Below, piece after piece: positions 32,995 to 41,034 of a stretch of DNA of 53,358 bases (the first letter of the stretch is position 1; every line of letters starts with the position of its first letter). The DNA comes from Bryobacteraceae bacterium (GTDB taxonomy: Bacteria; Acidobacteriota; Terriglobia; Bryobacterales; Bryobacteraceae). The position numbers were made by a program, and so were the translations under genes. The notes beneath the pieces were generated by a model that was not told where the DNA came from, did not search any database, and was given only the letters and a program-made list of their open reading frames with translations. The stretch lies in the NCBI GenBank assembly GCA_019187195.1, contig JABAQT010000079.1, positions 1-53,358 of the forward strand, read 5' to 3'.

Positions 32995-34191
32995 CTACTT
33001 CTTCCATTCGAAGGTCTCAACGACGCTGACCCGTTCCTTCAGGAACACCTCGAGGCGAAACCGTACCGAATCGGACATGTTCCGGTAGTAGACCGTGGGG
33101 TTCTGCAATTGCAGGACGTCGAGATCCACCACCTTGTTATAGGCGCCTTCCGAGATGGTGAGGACGGCGCGCTGTGCCGCGCGCACAGCCGGGGAGTTGC
33201 GGTCCCAATGAATTCTGAGATAGTCGCCGGACCGGCTGGCGCCGAGTGAGAGGCTGTAGGCGTCGTTGAGGATGCCGGCGTTTCTTGCCGGGCGATAACT
33301 GAGCGAAGCCTGGAATCCTACCAGGACACCCAACAGCAGGAATATGAACGAGAGCGGGATCCATACGTTCGTACGCCGAACTGTTCGCGTGGGTTCGGCT
33401 GGTACCGGCGGATCAGCGGAGTAGCCGTAGCCCGCCACGGGTTCCTGTTCCTCCCCTCTGTCCCGCTCCTCATCAGAACCGGCAAGGGAGTCGAACGGTT
33501 CAGCCGCGCTTCCATTCTGCCCGGCGCCCCCGGAATAAGCGCTCCCATTGAGCGGGGGAGGGGACGACACTGGAGCCGGAGCGGCATCCCGCGCCCGTCC
33601 GACGGTGTTTGCTCCGCCGCCCAACTCTTTTCTGCGGAAAGGGAATTCGAGATAGGGAGCCTCGGTTGCGATGGAGCCATCTTCTTCCCGGAAAAAGAAT
33701 CCGCCGATGCTCACCCTTGTGGCATAGGGCTTGACGAGCAGCATGACCGCGCTCGCCGAAGGGAAGTAGGCATTAAAGTGCTGTAAGTCTTCGGAAGAGA
33801 GCGACAACCCTTCCCTGGTGTGGCTGCGATAACAACCAACCGCATAGGTGCGTTTTTCCGGACCGTACCGGCGCCGGGCCAGCGCTTCCTCATAGCGAGC
33901 CGCATCGCCCTCGGACAGCAAGTAGGAAGGGCCGCGTCTGTGTTCACAGGTCACAGCCTCGAAATCCTCTATCCGGACTACGGTCTTTTCACCGGTTTCC
34001 ACGCTGCCGAGGAGGATGCCCCCCACCTCGGCGCCGCGTCTTGGGATGGCGCCGAAGCCGCGCATCACCTCAACCAGGATGCGGTCCACCACATCGAAGG
34101 ACAGGTGAACGGCTATAGGCTTCCCCGGTACTTCCCAAACGTAGAAGGTCGACTGTAAGGTTTGCTCAGGATTCACCTGTAATGTATCCAT
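32995..34191 (-). CDS. membrane protein with JAMM-like (MPN/JAB) domain, catalytic His replaced
   Basis: This 398-residue protein has an N-terminal MPN/JAB-like domain (about residues 25-185). The signature AEVGGILLG has E55, and GCYRSHTREGLSLSSED has H124 and D135. Active JAMM metalloproteases have HxH where this protein has R122-S-H124, so zinc binding is probably lost. A disordered Gly/Ser/Pro/Glu linker follows. One membrane helix (WIPLSFIFLLLGVLVGFQ) leads to an extracytoplasmic domain of about 95 residues. The ATG at 34191 is chosen over the TTG-side extension because it leaves the divergent sulfatase promoter region free; no clear ribosome binding site is seen. The function is unknown. 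It lies next to the tat genes and may be in the same transcript. Confidence 0.75.
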   Translation of the reverse strand: MDTLQVNPEQTLQSTFYVWEVPGKPIAVHLSFDVVDRILVEVMRGFGAIPRRGAEVGGILLGSVETGEKTVVRIEDFEAVTCEHRRGPSYLLSEGDAARYEEALARRRYGPEKRTYAVGCYRSHTREGLSLSSEDLQHFNAYFPSASAVMLLVKPYATRVSIGGFFFREEDGSIATEAPYLEFPFRRKELGGGANTVGRARDAAPAPVSSPPPLNGSAYSGGAGQNGSAAEPFDSLAGSDEERDRGEEQEPVAGYGYSADPPVPAEPTRTVRRTNVWIPLSFIFLLLGVLVGFQASLSYRPARNAGILNDAYSLSLGASRSGDYLRIHWDRNSPAVRAAQRAVLTISEGAYNKVVDLDVLQLQNPTVYYRNMSDSVRFRLEVFLKERVSVVETFEWKK

Positions 34192-34217
34192 CGGTAGCGT
34201 CCGCTCATTTCGGGCCC

Positions 34218-34236
34218 CTACCATAAGCCATGGTAG
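34218..34236. promoter_or_regulatory. dyad symmetry in divergent promoter region
   Basis: CTACCAT (34218-34224) and ATGGTAG (34230-34236) are perfect inverted repeats separated by AAGCC. They lie in the 146-base gap between the divergent JAMM-like gene and the sulfatase gene. The position suits an operator for one or both genes. No regulator is known, and it may equally be a leader hairpin. Confidence 0.35.
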
Positions 34237-34337
34237 CCCCCGGCTATGCACCAACTCAACCTTACCTATCGGTTGACTGCCGCAAAAACCTTAAGAAGGA
34301 CGTGTCGGGTAGAATTGAACCCTGGGAGCGAACTTGC

Positions 34338-35819
34338 ATGAACCGGCGAACTTTTCTTCAGGGAACCCTGCCCGCCGCGGCGCTTTCCCAGGCTCCGGCG
34401 GCGCGCCTGCCCAACGTTCTGCTGTTCTGTACCGACCAGCAGCGTTTCGACACCATCCACAGCCTTGGGAATCCGCACATCCGGACCCCGCACCTGGACC
34501 GCCTGGTGAGAGAAGGAACCGCCTTCACCGCCGCCCACTGCCAGACTCCCATCTGCACGCCCAGCCGGGTGTCTTTCATGACGGGCTGCTACGCCAGCAC
34601 GCTGCATGTCAACCGCAACGGTAATGAATTCTTTCCTCCGCGGCACACGCCCAAGCTGATGTCCCGCATCCTCAAGAACGCCGGCTACGACTGCGGACTG
34701 GTGGGAAAGTTCCACTTATCCTCGGGAGCTACGCGCATCGAGCCCCGTGTCGATGACGGCTTCCGGCTGTTTGAGTGGAGCCACGCGCCGCGCGCGGACT
34801 GGCCGGTCGAGCAGCAAGCCTATCTTCGCTGGCTGCGCGCGCATGGCGCCGAGTGGAAGACCGCCTACCGCGCGCGCCAGTTTCCGGACCGGCCGGCCGA
34901 GTACAACGCCGGCATAGCCGCGAAGCTCCACGAGGCAACGTGGTGCGCCGAAACAGCCATGGGGTGGCTGAAGAACGGACTCCAGGCTCCCTGGTTTATC
35001 CACGTCAATACCTACGCGCCGCACCCCCCGTTTGATCCGCCCCCGGAGTTTCTGGAACGGATGGACCCCTCGTCCATGCCGCTCCCGCTGTGGGGTCCAG
35101 GCGAGATGAAGGCTCAGCAGCCTTTCTCCCGCGTGGATTTCCAGTCGAAACCGCGCGACCCCTCCACCTACCCGAGCCGCTACATGAAGGCGGCCTATTA
35201 CGCGCAGATCGAGTTTGTCGACCATCAGTTGGGCCGGATTCTCGAGGCGCTCGAGCAAACAGGGCAGCGCGACAATACCCTCATTATCTTCATGAGCGAC
35301 CACGGGGAAACCATGGGAGACCACGGCTACAACCACAAAGGCTGCCGGTTCTACGAGGGGTTGGTGCGTGTGCCGCTGATCTTTTCCTGGCCTGGTGGAA
35401 TCAAAAAGGGAATCCGCAGCGGGGCTCTGGTCGAGTTGACGGATGTGCTGCCCACCCTGCTCGAGACGCTGGGACTGCCGGTCCCCTCATATGTTCACGG
35501 CAAGTCGCTGCACGGGATTCTCACGGGCAGGACGGATCCGGGGCGCCACCGCGAGTTCGTCCGCGCCGAATACCACGACGTGCTCGACCTGCCTGACCAC
35601 ACTCATGCCAACATGCTGCGCAATGAGCGCTATAAGCTGGTGTGCTACCACGGGCATCCGTCCGGCGAGCTGTATGATCTCGAGAAGGACCCGGACGAAT
35701 TTCATAACCTCTGGAACGACCCGAATCACAAGGCGCTGCGTCTCGAGTTGACCAGCCGTCTCTTCGACGAGTGGATGCTCGTCACCGATCCCGGCCAGCG
35801 CCGCATAGCCATGAGTTGA
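34338..35819 (+). CDS. Tat-exported Cys-type sulfatase
   Basis: This 493-residue alkaline-phosphatase-fold sulfatase has a twin-arginine signal (MNRRTFLQGTLPAAALSQAPA). The metal-binding start is NVLLFCTDQQRFD. The sulfatase signature CTPSRVSFMTG carries a Cys that must be oxidised to formylglycine by a separate enzyme. GKFHLSS and FMSDHGETMGDHG are also in place. It should cleave sulfate esters outside the cytoplasm; the substrate is unknown (polysaccharide or choline sulfate are options). The ATG at 34338 gives the Tat signal, and the upstream frame is rejected. No formylglycine-generating enzyme is encoded in this window. The gene is followed after 5 bases by rsmI. Confidence 0.92.
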   Translation: MNRRTFLQGTLPAAALSQAPAARLPNVLLFCTDQQRFDTIHSLGNPHIRTPHLDRLVREGTAFTAAHCQTPICTPSRVSFMTGCYASTLHVNRNGNEFFPPRHTPKLMSRILKNAGYDCGLVGKFHLSSGATRIEPRVDDGFRLFEWSHAPRADWPVEQQAYLRWLRAHGAEWKTAYRARQFPDRPAEYNAGIAAKLHEATWCAETAMGWLKNGLQAPWFIHVNTYAPHPPFDPPPEFLERMDPSSMPLPLWGPGEMKAQQPFSRVDFQSKPRDPSTYPSRYMKAAYYAQIEFVDHQLGRILEALEQTGQRDNTLIIFMSDHGETMGDHGYNHKGCRFYEGLVRVPLIFSWPGGIKKGIRSGALVELTDVLPTLLETLGLPVPSYVHGKSLHGILTGRTDPGRHREFVRAEYHDVLDLPDHTHANMLRNERYKLVCYHGHPSGELYDLEKDPDEFHNLWNDPNHKALRLELTSRLFDEWMLVTDPGQRRIAMS

Positions 35820-35824
35820 CCCGC

Positions 35825-36646
35825 ATGGCTGGAACACTCTATATCGCCGCCACACCCATCGGCAATCTCGAGGATCTGACGTTCCGCGCCGCGCGCATCC
35901 TCGGGGAGGTGGACGTCATTGCCTGCGAGGATACGCGCCAGACGGCGAAGCTTCTGGCGCATCTGTCTCTTCACAAGCCGCTGGTGGCGATTCACGAACA
36001 CAACGAGCGGGAACGGGCTGCGGAACTGGCGGCGCGGCTTGCGGCGGGAGAGTCGATTGCGCTGGTCTCCGACGCCGGCACGCCGCTCATCTCCGACCCG
36101 GGCTACCGCCTGATCGAGGCCGCCATCGAGGCCGGTATCCTGGTGGTCCCCATACCGGGGCCGTGCGCCGCGATCACGGCCCTCAGCGCTTCCGGTCTTC
36201 CCACCGACGCGTTCTATTTCGGCGGCTTTCTCGCTCCGAAGAGGAGCCAGCGGAGAAAACAGCTCGATGCGTTACGGCTGCTTCCCGCCACGCTGATTTT
36301 CTACGAGGCGCCGCACCGGATTCTGGATACTCTCGAGGATATTCGCGCGCTCTACGCGGAGCGCCGCATCACCGTGGCGCGGGAACTGACGAAGCTGCAT
36401 GAAGAGTTCCTGCGCGGAACCGCCGCCGGGATTCTCGGGGAGCTTGCCCGGAGGCCGGCGCTGAAGGGCGAGTTCACGCTGCTGATCGCCAAGGCGGCGG
36501 AAGCGCCCGCCGATGAGCGTCCGCTCGAGGAGGCCATCGCCGCGCTCGAGGCCGAAGGCATGGGGCGCATGGAAGCGATCAAACACGCCGCCAGGCTCCG
36601 CGGACTGTCGAAACGCGAAGTTTACGGCACCCTGATGAAGAAATAA
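35825..36646 (+). CDS. rsmI: 16S rRNA 2'-O-methyltransferase RsmI (C1402)
   Basis: RsmI methylates the ribose of C1402 in the decoding centre of 16S rRNA. This 273-residue protein has the tetrapyrrole-methylase fold with GTLYIAATPIGNLEDLTFRA at the start. ACEDTRQTAKLL, SDAGTPLISDPGYRL, PGPCAAITALSASGLPTD and YEAPHRILDTL follow, all typical of the family. The ATG at 35825 gives the normal N-terminus, and the extra residues upstream lie inside the sulfatase gene. No ribosome binding site is obvious, so translation may be coupled to the sulfatase. It converges on ridA with only 6 bases between stops. Confidence 0.96.
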   Translation: MAGTLYIAATPIGNLEDLTFRAARILGEVDVIACEDTRQTAKLLAHLSLHKPLVAIHEHNERERAAELAARLAAGESIALVSDAGTPLISDPGYRLIEAAIEAGILVVPIPGPCAAITALSASGLPTDAFYFGGFLAPKRSQRRKQLDALRLLPATLIFYEAPHRILDTLEDIRALYAERRITVARELTKLHEEFLRGTAAGILGELARRPALKGEFTLLIAKAAEAPADERPLEEAIAALEAEGMGRMEAIKHAARLRGLSKREVYGTLMKK

Positions 36647-36652
36647 TCTCCG

Positions 36653-37030
36653 TCAACCGGCAATGGCGATGCACTCGATCTCGACGCTCACATCCCTCGG
36701 CAGCCGCGCCACTTCCACGGTCGCCCGCGCGGGAGCGTTGTCCGGGAAATAGCGCCCGTAAACCTCGTTCATCTTGCCGAACTCGCTCAAGTCCTTGAGA
36801 TAGACGGTGGTTTTCAGCACCTTGTCCATTCCCGAGCCGGCGCCCTCGAGGACGGCTTTCAGATTTTCCATCACACGCTCGGTTTGCGGAACGATGCCGC
36901 CTTCGACGACCTGCATGGTCACGGGGTCGAGCGGGATCTGGCCGCTCAAGTACAACAGTCCGTTGTATTCGACGGCCTGCGAATAGGGTCCGATCGCCTT
37001 TGGCGCGCCTCCGGTCGCAATGATCTTCAT
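36653..37030 (-). CDS. ridA: RidA-family imine/enamine deaminase
   Basis: RidA hydrolyses reactive 2-aminoacrylate and related imines formed by PLP enzymes, protecting the cell. This 125-residue protein has the full family pattern: GGAPKAIGPYSQAVEYNGLLY, SGQIPLDP, the KTTVYLKDL segment and the catalytic Arg region PARATVEVARLPRD, ending VEIECIAI. The ATG has an excellent ribosome binding site (GGAGGAAAGAAC). It follows pyrD on the same strand after 18 bases, so the two are probably co-transcribed. Confidence 0.95.
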   Translation of the reverse strand: MKIIATGGAPKAIGPYSQAVEYNGLLYLSGQIPLDPVTMQVVEGGIVPQTERVMENLKAVLEGAGSGMDKVLKTTVYLKDLSEFGKMNEVYGRYFPDNAPARATVEVARLPRDVSVEIECIAIAG

Positions 37031-37048
37031 GTTCTTTCCTCCAAGGAA

Positions 37049-37984
37049 TCAGTCTCGCTGAAATCGCAACGTTCCCACCAGGCCGGCCACGTTCGGCACT
37101 TTCTCTTCGACAAGGAAGGAGTCCAGTTCCGCGGCGACGCGAACCACCGCCCGCGGATCCCAGAAAGACGCCGTGCCTACCTGCACCGCGGACGCTCCCG
37201 CCACCAGAAATTCCGCCGCGTCCTCGCCCGAGGCGATGCCGCCCAGGCCGATCACCGGAATCTTCACGGCCCGTGCCGCCTCGTGGACCATGCGCAGCGC
37301 GATGGGTTTGATGGCCGGACCGGAGAGGCCGCCGAATCCGGCTCCGATGCGAGGCCGGCGCGCGCGGGCGTCGACGGCGAGGGCCACGAACGTATTCACC
37401 AGCGATATGGCGTCCGCGCCCGCCTCCTCGGCTGCCTTGGCGATCACGGCGATGCTTGCCACGTTGGGCGACAGCTTCACAATCAGCGGGCGCTTCGGCC
37501 GCAGATTCCTGACTTCCGTGATGAGACTCGACAGCAACGCCGGGTCGCTTGAGAAGTACATCCCGCCATGCTTTGTATTGGGGCACGAGACATTCAACTC
37601 GTAGCCCGCCAGCCCTTCGGCGTCCTCGAGCACGCGGATCACCTCGAGGTAATCGCCGGGGGCGTAGCCGAAGACATTGGCGAACACCTTGGTCCGCAGG
37701 CCGCGCAGGAGGGGGAGTTTCTCCTTGACAAAGGCGCGGACGCCGATGTTTTGTAAACCGATGCTGTTTATCATGCCGCCATGGGTTTCCCAGATGCGCG
37801 GCGGCTTGTTGCCCTCGATGGGAGCGGCGCTCAATCCCTTCACCACGATGCCGCCGGCGGCATTCAAATCCACTATAGAGGCGAATTCGACGCCGTAGGC
37901 GAAAGTGCCCGATGCGGCCAGCACGGGATTTACGAGGGGAATCCCACAGAGCGTGCAGGCCAATCGGGGGGAGGTGGCGGACAT
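37049..37984 (-). CDS. pyrD: dihydroorotate dehydrogenase, class 1B catalytic subunit
   Basis: This 311-residue FMN enzyme makes orotate from dihydroorotate in pyrimidine synthesis. Class 1 features are NPVLAASGTFAYG, GIVVKGLSAAPIEGNKPPR, the Cys active site in ELNVSCPNTKHGG, and IVKLSPNV; class 2 enzymes have Ser instead. IGLGGIASGEDAAEFL and the phosphate-binding AVQVGTASFWDP complete the barrel. Class 1B enzymes normally work with PyrK, an FAD/2Fe-2S subunit that delivers electrons to NAD. No pyrK lies next to it in this window. It is the first gene of a pyrD-ridA pair. Confidence 0.94.
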   Translation of the reverse strand: MSATSPRLACTLCGIPLVNPVLAASGTFAYGVEFASIVDLNAAGGIVVKGLSAAPIEGNKPPRIWETHGGMINSIGLQNIGVRAFVKEKLPLLRGLRTKVFANVFGYAPGDYLEVIRVLEDAEGLAGYELNVSCPNTKHGGMYFSSDPALLSSLITEVRNLRPKRPLIVKLSPNVASIAVIAKAAEEAGADAISLVNTFVALAVDARARRPRIGAGFGGLSGPAIKPIALRMVHEAARAVKIPVIGLGGIASGEDAAEFLVAGASAVQVGTASFWDPRAVVRVAAELDSFLVEEKVPNVAGLVGTLRFQRD

Positions 37985-38224
37985 CCGTATCTTCGCTTGA
38001 GTCTACCAGCCTGGCCGGGCTGGGACAAAGCAGCTTGTGGAATCCGCCGGAATGCGGCCGGAAACTCCCCCGCGCGTCAACGAAATGCCGCATAATGAGA
38101 AGCAAGGGAGAGCTTTGTGGAACAGCGGCGCGGTGCGCCTGGTTGCGCGGGACTGCCGGTTCCCTGCTGATGGTTCACGTGAAGTATCCCGGAGGTGTGC
38201 AGGAACGATGGAGGTTCCGCGGAC

Positions 38225-39364
38225 TTGTCTCTGATAGTAGGTGTCGCGAAGGAAACCGCCGAGGGCGAACGGCGGGTCGCGGTGACGCCCAAGGCGGTGG
38301 AACTGCTCACCAGGCTTGGCGCGGAAGTATGGATCGAGAAGGGCGCCGGCTACGAATCGGGGTTCCCTGACCCCGAGTACGATGCAAAGGGTGTTCATTG
38401 GGCGTCGAGCGCGGCCGAGATACGCGAGAAAGCGCGGGTGCTGTTGTGCGTGCGGGCTCCGGAACCGCAAGGGCTCGATGAGCGCCACGCGGTGATCGGA
38501 TTCTGCGATCCGCTTTCCGAACCGCACCGGGCGGCGGCTTTCGCCGACACCGGAGCCACGCTGTTTTCCGTGGAGCTGATTCCGCGCATCACGCGCGCCC
38601 AGTCGATGGACGCGCTCTCCTCGATGGCTTCGATCGCCGGATACAAGGCCGTGATTCTCGCCGCCGGCGCCCTGCCCCGAATGTTTCCATTGATGATGAC
38701 GGCGGCGGGCACGATCGCCGCGGCAAGAGCGCTGATCCTCGGCGCGGGCGTGGCCGGATTGCAGGCCATCGCCACGGCGCGGCGGCTGGGCGCGGTGGTG
38801 ATGGGCTACGACGTGCGCCCGGCGGTGAAGGAGCAGATCGAAAGCCTGGGCGCGAAGTTCCTGCAGATCACCATCGAAGGGAGCGGCGAGGGCGAAGGCG
38901 GATACGCCCGCCAGCTTACCGAAGCGCAGATCCGGAGCCAGCGGGAGCAGATGGCCACCGCCCTGCGCGAGATGGATGTGGTCATCACCACGGCCGCCGT
39001 TCCCGGGAAGAAGGCTCCCATCCTGCTGACCAAGGAGATGGTGAGGGGGATGGCCCCCGGCTCGGTCGTGGTGGACATCGCCGCCGAGCGCGGCGGCAAT
39101 TGCGAGCTCACGAAGCCGGGAGAGACCGTCGTGGATAGCGGCGTCACCATCCTTGGGCCGGTCAACATACCTTCGAGCGTGCCCTACCACGCGAGCCAGA
39201 TGTATGCCCGCAACCTGGTGGCGTTTCTCAAGAATATGGTCAAGGATCAGCAGTTGCACATCGATACCAACGACGAAATCGTGCGCGACACACTGGTCAC
39301 GCAAGGGGGAAGGGTGGTCCATCCGAAGGTGCAGGCGCTTCTCGGATCGGTGGTGAATGCATGA
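38225..39364 (+). CDS. pntAA: proton-translocating transhydrogenase alpha-1 subunit (NAD-binding)
   Basis: This is the soluble NAD(H)-binding dI subunit of the split-type transhydrogenase, about 379 residues, related to alanine dehydrogenase. It starts VGVAKETAEGERRVAVTPKA and contains the Rossmann motif ALILGAGVAGLQAIATARRLGA and VVVDIAAERGGNCE. The start codon is uncertain. A TTG at 38225 with GGAGG 10 bases upstream gives the family N-terminus (MSLIVGVAKET), while a GTG at 38195 would add 10 residues. Its last codons overlap the pntAB start by 4 bases (ATGA). The 240-base gap upstream, between pyrD and this gene, shows no recognised feature. Confidence 0.94.
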   Translation: MSLIVGVAKETAEGERRVAVTPKAVELLTRLGAEVWIEKGAGYESGFPDPEYDAKGVHWASSAAEIREKARVLLCVRAPEPQGLDERHAVIGFCDPLSEPHRAAAFADTGATLFSVELIPRITRAQSMDALSSMASIAGYKAVILAAGALPRMFPLMMTAAGTIAAARALILGAGVAGLQAIATARRLGAVVMGYDVRPAVKEQIESLGAKFLQITIEGSGEGEGGYARQLTEAQIRSQREQMATALREMDVVITTAAVPGKKAPILLTKEMVRGMAPGSVVVDIAAERGGNCELTKPGETVVDSGVTILGPVNIPSSVPYHASQMYARNLVAFLKNMVKDQQLHIDTNDEIVRDTLVTQGGRVVHPKVQALLGSVVNA

Positions 39365-39660
39365 GTACGGAAATCGAGCTGAGCATCTACGTTTTTATTC
39401 TTGCCGGATTCCTCGGCCTGGAACTGGTGCAGCGTGTCTCGCCTCTGCTGCACTCTCCGCTGATGTCGTTGACCAACGCTGTCTCCGCTATTTCCGTAGT
39501 CGGAGCCATTCTCATCACGGGTTCCGGCGAAGCAACGGTTCTGAGCAAAGTCCTCGGCGTGGTTGCGGTGACGTTCTCCACCATCAACATCGTCGCCGGC
39601 TTTCTCATCACGGACCGGATGCTGAAAATGTTCCGTAAGGAAGGCAAGAAAGCGAAGTAG
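39361..39660 (+). CDS. pntAB: transhydrogenase alpha-2 subunit (membrane part)
   Basis: This is a 99-residue membrane subunit with three helices (LSIYVFILAGFLGLELVQRV, TNAVSAISVVGAILITG and VVAVTFSTINIVAGFLITDRM) and a basic C-terminal tail. It is the first part of the proton channel dII of transhydrogenase in organisms with a three-gene arrangement. It overlaps pntAA by 4 bases, and the pntB ATG follows its stop directly. Confidence 0.95.
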   Translation: MSTEIELSIYVFILAGFLGLELVQRVSPLLHSPLMSLTNAVSAISVVGAILITGSGEATVLSKVLGVVAVTFSTINIVAGFLITDRMLKMFRKEGKKAK

Positions 39661-41034
39661 ATGACCGAAAACTTCTGGCAGTTTTCCTACCTGGTTGCCG
39701 CGGTTACGATCATCCTCTCCATCAAGTGGCTGAACTCTCCGGCCACGGCGCGCCGCGGCGTGCATGCCGGCCAGATCGGCATGCTGTTCGCCATTATCGG
39801 GACTCTTCTGCGGCATGAGGTGGTCAGTTTTGAATGGGTGGCCGTGGGTCTGGTTCTCGGCTCGGGAATCGGCGTTCCGCTCGCCTACCTGATGCCGATG
39901 ACGGCGCTGCCGCAACTGACGGCGCTATCGCACGCGTTCGGAGCCTTCGCGGCCGCGTTGGTTGGAACCGCCGAATACTATCAGCACGCCCCAACGGGTT
40001 TTCTGATGGGGGCCCTGGTGGTGGAAACACTGCTCGGCTTTCTTACGGCCACCGCCAGCGTCATGGCGTTCGGCAAGCTGCAGGAACTGGTTCCCACGCG
40101 GCCCATGACGTATAAGGGACAGAACGTCGTCAACTTCGGCCTGCTGGCCTTCGCGGTCTTCCTTGCCGGGTGGGTGATCGAGGGATCGGCGCCGGCGTGG
40201 GCCTTCCCCACGTTCTCCGGATTGTCGCTCCTGTTCGGCGTGCTGCTGATATTGCCGATCGGCGGCGGCGACATGCCCACCGTCATCGCCCTGCTGAACT
40301 CCTACGCGGGCATGTCGGCGGCGGCGATGGGTTTCGCGCTCAACAACAAACTGCTGATCATTGCCGGCGCCCTCAACGCCGCGAGCGGCTTCATTCTATC
40401 CGTCATCATGTGCAAGGCGATGAACCGGTCCTTCACCAACGTGTTGTTCGGCGCCTTCGGGCAGGTGCAGGCCGGCAGCGGAGCCGCCGCCATGGCCAGG
40501 CCGGTGCGCAGCGCCACGCCCGAGGATGCCGCTTCCATACTGGCCAACGCGCGCAAGGTGATTGTGGTTCCCGGCTACGGCATGGCTGTCGCCCAGGCGC
40601 AGCACAAAGTGCGGGAACTGACCGATATGCTGGTGAAGCGTGGGGTTGACGTGCAGTTCGCCATCCACCCGGTGGCCGGCCGCATGCCCGGCCACATGAA
40701 TGTCCTGCTTGCCGAAGCGGACATCTCCTATGAGCGCCTGCATGAGATGGAGGATATCAACTCGGACTTCAGCGAAACGGACGTGGCGCTGGTCATCGGA
40801 GCGAACGACGTGGTCAACCCCGCCGCCCGGCACGACACCACCAGCCCGATCTACGGCATGCCGATTCTCGATGTCGACAAGGCCACCACGGTGATGGTGA
40901 TCAAGCGCAGCATGAATCCGGGATTCGCCGGCATCGATAACGAACTGTATTACGACAGCCGCACTCTCATGCTCTTCGGCGACGCCAAGCAGTTTGTCGC
41001 GGAGATTGTCAAGGAACTCCCGAAGGCGGCTTGA
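39661..41034 (+). CDS. pntB: transhydrogenase beta subunit (membrane and NADP-binding)
   Basis: This is a 457-residue subunit with about nine membrane helices to residue 270. They include a stretch beginning GGGDMPTVIALLNSYAGMSA and the helix region QLTALSHAFGAFAAALVG. The C-terminal NADP(H)-binding dIII domain has VPGYGMAVAQAQHKVREL, AIHPVAGRMPGHMNVLLAE and IGANDVVNPAA. With PntAA and PntAB it couples proton entry to hydride transfer from NADH to NADP. Its stop shares one base with the ppk1 start (TGATG). Confidence 0.97.
   Translation: MTENFWQFSYLVAAVTIILSIKWLNSPATARRGVHAGQIGMLFAIIGTLLRHEVVSFEWVAVGLVLGSGIGVPLAYLMPMTALPQLTALSHAFGAFAAALVGTAEYYQHAPTGFLMGALVVETLLGFLTATASVMAFGKLQELVPTRPMTYKGQNVVNFGLLAFAVFLAGWVIEGSAPAWAFPTFSGLSLLFGVLLILPIGGGDMPTVIALLNSYAGMSAAAMGFALNNKLLIIAGALNAASGFILSVIMCKAMNRSFTNVLFGAFGQVQAGSGAAAMARPVRSATPEDAASILANARKVIVVPGYGMAVAQAQHKVRELTDMLVKRGVDVQFAIHPVAGRMPGHMNVLLAEADISYERLHEMEDINSDFSETDVALVIGANDVVNPAARHDTTSPIYGMPILDVDKATTVMVIKRSMNPGFAGIDNELYYDSRTLMLFGDAKQFVAEIVKELPKAA

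Noticed and set aside
36579..38105. Long minus-strand open frame spanning ridA and pyrD in another frame
   Set aside because: It is an out-of-frame shadow of two certain genes (ridA and pyrD) on the same strand.
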